From JANYIP01 sp031394045 (GTDB lineage: Bacteria; Actinomycetota; Actinomycetes; Prado026), in the NCBI GenBank assembly GCA_031394045.1, contig JANMWN010000025.1:1-13688 (forward strand): a DNA stretch of 13,688 nucleotides. Direction: 5' to 3'. Each line of letters begins with the position of its first letter. Position 1 is the stretch's first letter. The notes under the pieces were generated by a model that saw only the letters and a program-made list of their open reading frames with translations, had not been told where the DNA came from and did no database searches. A program made the translations under genes and the position numbers. Shown here in pieces: positions 8,676 to 13,688 of this stretch.

Positions 8676-9833
8676 ATGGACGCCATGGTCGAACGGGTAC
8701 GCACGCTGGTCGGGACCGTCGAGGACACTCTGATCGGGCTCTCGCACGCGATCGCCGCCGACCCCGAGCTGGCGTACGAGGAGCACCGGGCCGCCGAGCG
8801 CTGCGCGGTGGTCCTGGAGGAGCACGGCCTAGTCGTCGAGCGCGGTGCGTACGGGCTGGCCACCGCGTTCGCGGCCCGCGCGGGCAGCCGCGGCCCGCAC
8901 GTCGTGGTCTGCGCCGAGTACGACGCGCTGCCCGGCGTCGGCCACGCCTGCGGGCACAACATCATCGCTGCCTCGGCGGTCGGTGCCGGGATCGCGCTCG
9001 CTGCCGTCGCCGAGGAGGTGGGCCTGCGCGTCACCGTGCTGGGCACGCCCGCCGAGGAGATGGGCGGCGGCAAGGTCGACCTGATCAGGGCCGGCGCCCT
9101 CGAAGGGGTTGACGCGGCGATGATGGTGCACCCCGCGCCGTACGACACCCACGCCTCGCGCGGCTTGGCGATCGAGGAGTGGACCGTGGTCTACCGCGGT
9201 CACGCGTCGCACGCGAGCTCGGCGCCGTACCTCGGCCGCAACGCCCTCGACGGGCTCGTCGCCGGCTACACCGCGATCGCCATGCTGCGCCAGCACTTCC
9301 GGCCCTGGCAGCAGGTGCACGGGATCATCACCAACGGGGGTGACGCGGCCAACATCGTGCCGGAGCGGGCGGCCGCGACGTACTACCTGCGGGCCATCGA
9401 CTGGGCCGACCTCGTGGACCTCCGGGCGCGTACCCGGGCCTGCCTGGAGGGAGCGGCCACCGCCACCGGGACCGAGGTGGAGATCACCACGCTGCCCAAC
9501 CCCTACGAGCCGGTGCAGCCGAATGCGGCCCTGGTCGCGGCGTTCGGGCGCGCCTGCGACCTGCTCGGGCGCCCGTACACCGCCGACCCGGCCGGTGACG
9601 ACATGGGTGGCTCGACCGACTTCGGCAACATCAGCCAGGTGGTACCGGCCGTGCACGCGGACCTGGCCGTCCACAGCTGGCCCGCCGTGAACCACCAGCA
9701 CGAGTTCGCCGCACACTGCGTCACGCCGGCTGGCGACCGGACCATGCTCGAGGGAGCGATGGCACTGGCCCTGACGGCGATCGCCGTCGCCGAGGACCCG
9801 TCGATGCTGGCGCCGCCCGCGCCGCAGAGCTAA
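8676..9833 (+). CDS. M20-family amidohydrolase/metallopeptidase (M20D, AbgB-like)
   Basis: The product has 385 residues, usual for M20D enzymes. Motifs are an N-terminal DPELAYEEHRAAE, AEYDALPGVGHACGHN (80-95, metal-binding His/Cys/His), GTPAEEMGGGK (123-133, with the catalytic Glu pair 127/128), MMVHPAP (His152), the dimerisation-domain stretch YRGHASHASSAPYLGRNALDG, and a C-terminal SWPAVNHQHEFAAH. The family hydrolyses amide bonds of N-acyl or aryl-amide amino acids; p-aminobenzoyl-glutamate and N-acyl amino acids are known substrates of relatives. The HACGHN variant favours AbgB-type over HACGHD amidases. ATG 8676 is preferred; TTG 8658 would add six residues and ATG 8685 would remove three. 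No Shine-Dalgarno is seen. The stop interlocks with that of the convergent aminotransferase. Confidence 0.9.
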   Translation: MDAMVERVRTLVGTVEDTLIGLSHAIAADPELAYEEHRAAERCAVVLEEHGLVVERGAYGLATAFAARAGSRGPHVVVCAEYDALPGVGHACGHNIIAASAVGAGIALAAVAEEVGLRVTVLGTPAEEMGGGKVDLIRAGALEGVDAAMMVHPAPYDTHASRGLAIEEWTVVYRGHASHASSAPYLGRNALDGLVAGYTAIAMLRQHFRPWQQVHGIITNGGDAANIVPERAAATYYLRAIDWADLVDLRARTRACLEGAATATGTEVEITTLPNPYEPVQPNAALVAAFGRACDLLGRPYTADPAGDDMGGSTDFGNISQVVPAVHADLAVHSWPAVNHQHEFAAHCVTPAGDRTMLEGAMALALTAIAVAEDPSMLAPPAPQS

Positions 9834-11188
9834 CCGAGCAGGGCTGCGACCGCCTCGGCGAACACCTCGGTGTGCCGGTCCACGTCGGCTGCGGTCGTCG
9901 TCGGGCACATCAGCGCCATGTTGTGGAACGGCGTGATGAGCACGCCACGGTTCTGGGCGTAGAGGTGCAGGTACTCGGCGAGCACCTCGTCTCCGAGCGC
10001 GGCCGCCTCGGTACCCGTGCGCGGCGCCGGGCTGGCGAACGTGTACTCCGCCCGCGCCCCGAGCTGGCTGATCGACCAGGGCAGGTCGTGCCGGTCGATG
10101 GTGGCCTGCGCCCCCGCGGTGAACGCCGTGGACAGATCGATCATCCTGGCGAACGCGTCGTCAGTCAGCACCTCGCCGAGCGTGGCCCGCATGGCGGCCG
10201 TCGACAGGGCGTTGCCGGCCAGCGTGCCTCCGATGCCCCCGACGTCGATGAGGTCGGCGTCCGGGTGCGCGGCCACGGCGTCGGCGATCGCCTGGGTGAT
10301 GCCGTACGCCCCCGTCGGGATGCCGCCGCCGATGGACTTGCCGATGACGAAGATGTCCGGCTGCAGCCCCCACGCCGCGGTGCACCCGCCGGGGCCTGCG
10401 CTGATCGTGTGGGTCTCGTCGATGAGCAGCAGGGCGCCGTACCGGGTGGCAAGCTCGCGCAAGCCATCGAGGAAGCCGGGCTCCGGCAGCACGATGCCGA
10501 TGTTGGTCAGCGCTGGCTCGGTGACGATCACCGCGACGTCACCATGGGCGAGCGCGCGCTCGACGCTGGCGAGGTCGTTGAACTCGGCCGCCCGCGTGGT
10601 CACCGACAGGGGTACCGGCTCACCGACGCTGCCCGGCCGCGCCTGCGTCTGCCCGTCGCCGTCGAGCACGGCGAAGGTCTCGTCGACGCTGCCGTGGTAG
10701 CAGTACGAGAAGGCCAGGATCTTGGGCCGGCCGGTGATGAGCCGGGCCAGCCGGATCGCCCAGCGGTTCGCGTCGGTCGCGGTCAGCGTGTACGACCACA
10801 GTGGCAGGCCGAAGCGACGGGTGAGCTCGGCGGCCACCCACTCGGCGTCCTCGGTGGGCAGCATCGTGGTGATGCCACCGGTCGTCCCGATCCGCTCGGT
10901 GACCGCGGCCACGGTCGCAGCGGGGGAGTGCCCGGCCATCGAGGCGGTGTCGCCGAGGGCGAAGTCGACGTACGTGTTGCCGTCGACGTCGGTGATGCGG
11001 TTGCCGCTGGCGCTGGCCTGGTAGAGGGGGAACCCGCCGGCCCACTTGTTCATCCAGGTCATCGGGACTCGCCCGAACAGATGGTCAGCCCCGTCGAAGA
11101 GCTTGCGGGAGCCGGGGTTGCGCAGCTCATGGGTCTCGCGCTCGCGGGCGAGCAGGTCACGGGTACGGCCGGCATCGATGGTGGTCAT
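9830..11188 (-). CDS. Class III PLP-dependent aminotransferase, substrate unknown
   Basis: The product has 452 residues and follows the class III (omega-aminotransferase / glutamate-1-semialdehyde aminomutase-like) order: GNRITDVDGNTYVDFALGD (62-80), SYCYHGSVDE (161-170, the YHG cofactor stack), LLLIDETHT (253-261, Asp257 for the PLP ring nitrogen) and FVIGKSIGGGIPTGAYG with Lys284 as the Schiff-base lysine. The segment that usually reads NSGTEA is replaced by TATDANRWAIRLAR (135 on), so this is not a typical ornithine/GABA aminotransferase. Amino donor and acceptor cannot be inferred. Start ATG 11188 has no good Shine-Dalgarno; a TTTACT hexamer at -12 to -7 may mean a leaderless message. It lies 49 nt after DUF3097 on the same strand and ends tail-to-tail with the M20 gene, its likely functional partner. 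Confidence 0.9.
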   Translation of the reverse strand: MTTIDAGRTRDLLARERETHELRNPGSRKLFDGADHLFGRVPMTWMNKWAGGFPLYQASASGNRITDVDGNTYVDFALGDTASMAGHSPAATVAAVTERIGTTGGITTMLPTEDAEWVAAELTRRFGLPLWSYTLTATDANRWAIRLARLITGRPKILAFSYCYHGSVDETFAVLDGDGQTQARPGSVGEPVPLSVTTRAAEFNDLASVERALAHGDVAVIVTEPALTNIGIVLPEPGFLDGLRELATRYGALLLIDETHTISAGPGGCTAAWGLQPDIFVIGKSIGGGIPTGAYGITQAIADAVAAHPDADLIDVGGIGGTLAGNALSTAAMRATLGEVLTDDAFARMIDLSTAFTAGAQATIDRHDLPWSISQLGARAEYTFASPAPRTGTEAAALGDEVLAEYLHLYAQNRGVLITPFHNMALMCPTTTAADVDRHTEVFAEAVAALLG

Positions 11189-11194
11189 GCGCCT

Positions 11195-11200
11195 AGTAAA
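11195..11200 (-). promoter_or_regulatory. Possible -10 (TTTACT) for a leaderless aminotransferase transcript
   Basis: TTTACT lies at -12 to -7 from ATG 11188 and matches the outer T positions of TANNNT. There is no convincing Shine-Dalgarno (AGG only 3 nt from the ATG). Tentative. Confidence 0.25.
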
Positions 11201-11237
11201 CCGTGCCAGCGACGGATGCTGGTGGCAGAACGGGAGG

Positions 11238-12068
11238 TCAGGCGAGGGGTGCCGTCACGAAGTCGATCAGCTCCTCGACCCGGCCGAGCAGGGCGGGGTC
11301 GAGGTCGGCATAGGTACGGACCGCCCCGAGGATGCGCCGCCACGCCGCCGCGAGGTCGGCCGGCGTGCGAGCGGGCCACCCCGCGGCCGCGCAGATGCCC
11401 TCCTTCCACGGCTGGCCCCTCGGGATGTCCGGCCAGGTCGCCAGCCCGAGCAGCGAGGGGCGGACAGCCTGCCAGACGTCGACATACGGGTGCCCGACGA
11501 CGAGCACGTGCGGCGAGCGTACGGCCGCCGCGATCCGCGCCTCCTTGCTGCCCGGGACGAGGTGGTCCACCAGCACCCCGAGGCGTCGGCCAGGGCCGGG
11601 GCCGAACTCGGCGATCGCGTCCGGCAGGACGTCGACCCCGTCGAGCTGCTCGACCACGACGCCCTCGACCCGAAGGTCGTGCCCCCACACCTTCTCGACG
11701 AGCTCGGCGTCGTGCTTGCCCTCGACGTAGATCCGGCTGGCCTTGGCGACGCGCGCGGTGAGGCCGGCGACCGGTACCGACCCGGAAGCGGTACGTGTCA
11801 AGGCTGCGGCGGGTGCCGCCTTCGGCCGGACCAGCGTCACGCGCTGCCCGTCGAGCAGGAAGGCTCCCGGTGTCAGCAGGAAGGACCGGCGCCGGCCGTG
11901 CCGGTCCTCGAGGGTGACCGCGTCCTTCTCGACGGTCACGACCGCCCCGCAGAAGCCGGTGTCCGAGCACTCGACGACGAGCTCGAGCTCCGCGTCGACC
12001 ACCGGCGGAGGTGCAGGTCGACGGCCGGCGTCGGCGAGCACATCGTTGCCGTAGTCCTTGCTGCGCAC
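11238..12068 (-). CDS. DUF3097 family protein, uncharacterised, actinobacterial
   Basis: The product has 276 residues and starts RSKDYGNDVL, the typical DUF3097 opening. Residues 30-80 form a beta-rich segment (CGAVVTVEKDAVTLEDRHG). The core has SRIYVEGKHDAELVEKVWG (111-129) and VLVDHLVPGSKEARIA (165-180), then HVLVVGHPYVDVWQAV (187-202). A Glu-Gly motif after a strand and a later Asp-containing strand recall Toprim domains (RNase M5, topoisomerases). That similarity is my inference from motif shape; no activity is established here. GTG 12068 starts 8 nt after the AI-2E gene stop, so the two are probably one transcript. As I recall, DUF3097 is often found between hemW and hrcA in actinobacteria, which matches this location. 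Confidence 0.88.
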   Translation of the reverse strand: MRSKDYGNDVLADAGRRPAPPPVVDAELELVVECSDTGFCGAVVTVEKDAVTLEDRHGRRRSFLLTPGAFLLDGQRVTLVRPKAAPAAALTRTASGSVPVAGLTARVAKASRIYVEGKHDAELVEKVWGHDLRVEGVVVEQLDGVDVLPDAIAEFGPGPGRRLGVLVDHLVPGSKEARIAAAVRSPHVLVVGHPYVDVWQAVRPSLLGLATWPDIPRGQPWKEGICAAAGWPARTPADLAAAWRRILGAVRTYADLDPALLGRVEELIDFVTAPLA

Positions 12069-12076
12069 GGCGCGGG

Positions 12077-13309
12077 TCAGTCCGAGCTGACCGGCGAGTA
12101 CCGGCCGTCGAGGTCGCCATCGTCGCCGTCGAGGTCGTCCCCGTCCTCGCCGTCGGCAGCGCCGGAGTCGGCCGCCTCACCGGTCTCCTCGGCCTCGGCC
12201 CTGGCGGCCTGCTTCTTGGACATCGGGTCGACCAGCAGGTCGGACTCGACGAGCTCGTGCCGCTGGACGTAGCTGCTGACGAAGGCCTGGATGGTGGCCG
12301 TGACCGGCAGCGCCAGCAACGCGCCCACCGGGCCGATCAGGGTGACCCCGACGATGACGGAGCCGAACGCCACGGCCGGCTGCAGCTGCATGGTGCGCTT
12401 GGCCAGCGGCGGAGTCAGGAAGTAGTTCTCGATCTGCTGGTAGATCACGGCAAAGCCGATGACGACCAAAGCTTTGGCCGGGCTGACCGATAGCGCGACG
12501 AGGGCGGGCAGGGCAGCGCCGATGTACGTGCCCACGGTCGGGATGAACTGCCCGACGATGCCGACGAAGAGCCCGAGCGTGACGGCGTACGGGATCTCCG
12601 CGACGGCGAACACGACGGCGTGCGCCGCACCGGAGACCGCCGCGAGCAGCACACGGGAGTAGAGGAACCCCGCGGTCTTGGAGATCGCGAGCTCCCACAC
12701 CTGCAGGACCACGATCTGGCGCGCGGGTGGGAGCACCGAGCAGACCGCCCGCCGGAACTGCGGTCCCTGGGCGGCGAAGTAGAACGCGAACAGCGCCACG
12801 GTGAGCAGGTCGAAGACCGAGCCGATGATGGTGGCACCGATGCCCAGTGCGTTGCTCGCCACCGTCGTACCGATGGATCCCAGGTTGTCCTGCAGCTTCT
12901 GCAGCTGCTCGGTCAGGTTGACGTTGAAGTGCTGGTGCAGGAAGTCGGACAGCGAGCTCACAACAGAGGGAAGCGACTTGCCGAGACCGGCGACCTGGTC
13001 GACGACGAGCCCGCCGATCGAGGCGATCAGCCCGATGAAGACCAGGACAGCGACCAGGTAGATGGCTCCGGTGCCGAGCCCGCGCTTCCAGCCGCGACTG
13101 GCCAGCCAGTTGACGCCGGGCTCGATCGCGAAGGCGACGAACAGCGCCGACAGGATGATGACGAACAGGTCCTTGAGCTGGGCGATCATGCCCCAGACCA
13201 GGCCCACGGCCAGGAACCCCACCGCGACGGTGAGGGTCCCGCGCAGGAGCCAGCGAGGGGGCCGCTCCTGACGCCAGACCCAGGCGACCGGGGTCGAGCG
13301 GTCGGTCAT
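12077..13309 (-). CDS. AI-2E family transporter (TqsA/PerM-like permease)
   Basis: The product has 410 residues and about seven to eight hydrophobic segments: 22-42, 47-63, 80-105, 155-180, 222-237, 240-275, 278-292 and 312-345. The family signature GIVGQFIPTVGTYIGAALPAL (250-270) is present, followed by NYFLTPPLAKRTMQLQPAV (295-313), also conserved. Members export small molecules or ions; autoinducer-2 export is shown for few of them, so the substrate here is open. The C-terminal 45 residues are hydrophilic and acidic, with repeated Gly-Asp-Asp units. The start is ATG 13309 with AGGA 7 nt upstream; the longer open frame to 13411 runs into the CIRCE element and is not used. It is divergent from hrcA and upstream of DUF3097. 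Confidence 0.9.
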   Translation of the reverse strand: MTDRSTPVAWVWRQERPPRWLLRGTLTVAVGFLAVGLVWGMIAQLKDLFVIILSALFVAFAIEPGVNWLASRGWKRGLGTGAIYLVAVLVFIGLIASIGGLVVDQVAGLGKSLPSVVSSLSDFLHQHFNVNLTEQLQKLQDNLGSIGTTVASNALGIGATIIGSVFDLLTVALFAFYFAAQGPQFRRAVCSVLPPARQIVVLQVWELAISKTAGFLYSRVLLAAVSGAAHAVVFAVAEIPYAVTLGLFVGIVGQFIPTVGTYIGAALPALVALSVSPAKALVVIGFAVIYQQIENYFLTPPLAKRTMQLQPAVAFGSVIVGVTLIGPVGALLALPVTATIQAFVSSYVQRHELVESDLLVDPMSKKQAARAEAEETGEAADSGAADGEDGDDLDGDDGDLDGRYSPVSSD

Positions 13310-13375
13310 CGTCGATTCCTTTCGGCCTGGTCCGATCCGATTGCACCGTACTCGTACAGAACGGACATCTTGCGT

Positions 13376-13405
13376 CTGACCCGCCGAGCCCGGCGACGGT
13401 ACACT
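13376..13405 (+). promoter_or_regulatory. Candidate hrcA promoter
   Basis: CTGACC (13376-13381, 4 of 6 with TTGACA) and TACACT (13400-13405, TANNNT) are 18 nt apart. The predicted start falls inside the CIRCE element, so a repressor bound there would block transcription. Confidence 0.5.
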
Positions 13406-13434
13406 TGGCACTCAGGCAGGGTGAGTGCCAAGTG
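13402..13434. promoter_or_regulatory. CIRCE operator (HrcA binding site) with extended arms
   Basis: The core TTGGCACTC-N9-GAGTGCCAA (13405-13431) fits the CIRCE consensus TTAGCACTC-N9-GAGTGCTAA with a matched change in both arms. The symmetry continues for 3 more bases each side, giving 12-bp perfect arms. It lies 18 nt before the hrcA start, so hrcA is most likely autoregulated and heat-inducible. Confidence 0.95.
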
Positions 13435-13440
13435 AAAGCC

Positions 13441-13447
13441 AAGGAGG
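13441..13447 (+). promoter_or_regulatory. Shine-Dalgarno of hrcA (AAGGAGG)
   Basis: A near-perfect AAGGAGG lies 5 nt before GTG 13453 and fixes the hrcA start. Confidence 0.8.
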
Positions 13448-13452
13448 CGCGG

Positions 13453-13688
13453 GTGAGCGACGACCGAAGGCTCGCCGTGCTGCGCGCCATCGTCGAGGAC
13501 TACGTCGCCACCCAGGAGCCGGTCGGCTCGAGGGCGCTGGTCGAGCGGCACAGCCTCGGCGTCTCCCCGGCGACGATCCGCAACGACATGGCGGCGCTCG
13601 AGGACGAGGGCCTGATCGCCCAGCCGCACACCAGCGCCGGCCGGGTCCCGACCGACAAGGGCTACCGGCTCTTCGTCGACCGGCTGGC
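13453..13688 (+). CDS. hrcA: Heat-inducible transcriptional repressor HrcA, N-terminal part; cut by the right edge
   Basis: Seventy-eight codons are visible. The product begins (V/M)SDDRRLAVLRAIVEDY, then VGSRALVERHSLGVSPATIR and NDMAALEDEGLIAQPHTSAG, then RVPTDKGYRLFVD. This is the HrcA winged-helix DNA-binding domain: the SPATIRNDMA recognition-helix motif and HTSAGRVPTDKGYR are highly conserved. HrcA represses chaperone genes by binding CIRCE, and its folding depends on GroEL in well-studied bacteria. Start GTG 13453 has a strong Shine-Dalgarno and a CIRCE element directly upstream. In actinobacteria dnaJ usually follows; that part is outside the window. Confidence 0.97.
   Translation, partial: MSDDRRLAVLRAIVEDYVATQEPVGSRALVERHSLGVSPATIRNDMAALEDEGLIAQPHTSAGRVPTDKGYRLFVDRL

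Noticed and set aside
11206..11222. Inverted repeat CCAGC-N7-GCTGG between DUF3097 and the aminotransferase
   Set aside because: Only 5-bp arms of common words and no similarity to the palindrome before the M20 gene. It could be an operator but is not supported.
9872..11761. 629-codon plus-strand frame over the aminotransferase and DUF3097
   Set aside because: It crosses two real minus-strand genes and ends in Arg/Pro-rich low-complexity sequence.
12177..13490. 437-codon minus-strand frame over the permease and the hrcA start
   Set aside because: It runs through CIRCE and the hrcA coding start and has no hydrophobic pattern; the permease frame does.

Overview
The window is a GC-rich stretch of an actinobacterial chromosome. 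Diagnostic signs are GTG starts, a class E sortase, a DUF3097 gene, LepA and HemW of actinobacterial type, hrcA behind a CIRCE operator, and a DUF222 (13E12-type) gene. The gene set and order (rpsT, PemK-like, lepA, acyl-CoA ligase, hemW, DUF3097, hrcA) resemble what I recall for Propionibacteriales/Nocardioidaceae, but that placement is inference from memory. No tRNA, rRNA, CRISPR array or insertion sequence is visible. No gap between genes exceeds about 150 bases.

Layout. (1) Bases 1-1683, minus strand: a DUF222 gene cut by the left edge, ribosomal protein S20 (rpsT) with a terminator and a structured 5' leader, and a solitary PemK/MazF-like gene. (2) Bases 1774-8620, plus strand: six closely packed genes, lepA, class E sortase, MOSC protein, long-chain acyl-CoA ligase, MBL-fold hydrolase and hemW. 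The junctions are 2, 37, -4, 3 and -4 nt, so this reads as one operon despite the mixed functions. (3) Bases 8676-11188: an M20-family amidohydrolase (plus) and a class III aminotransferase (minus) that face each other and share stop-codon bases. Neither has a good Shine-Dalgarno sequence, and a 6+6 bp palindrome lies just before the M20 start. (4) Bases 11238-13309, minus strand: DUF3097 and an AI-2E family permease, probably co-transcribed with each other and perhaps with the aminotransferase. (5) Bases 13402-13688, plus strand: a CIRCE element with unusually long perfect arms, then the start of hrcA, cut by the right edge.

How they fit together. Most of the window is conserved housekeeping neighbourhood: translation (S20, LepA), heme-related radical SAM chemistry (HemW), lipid activation (acyl-CoA ligase) and heat-shock control (HrcA/CIRCE). 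The less explained parts are the DUF222 gene, whose start codon sits inside a LexA-box-like sequence; the antitoxin-less PemK-like gene; the rpsT leader, where a repeated segment could toggle the ribosome-binding site; the convergent M20/aminotransferase pair; and the uncharacterised DUF3097. I do not see a convincing new defence or biosynthetic system. The best leads are regulatory (the rpsT leader and the leaderless, LexA-like DUF222 start) and metabolic (the M20/aminotransferase pair).
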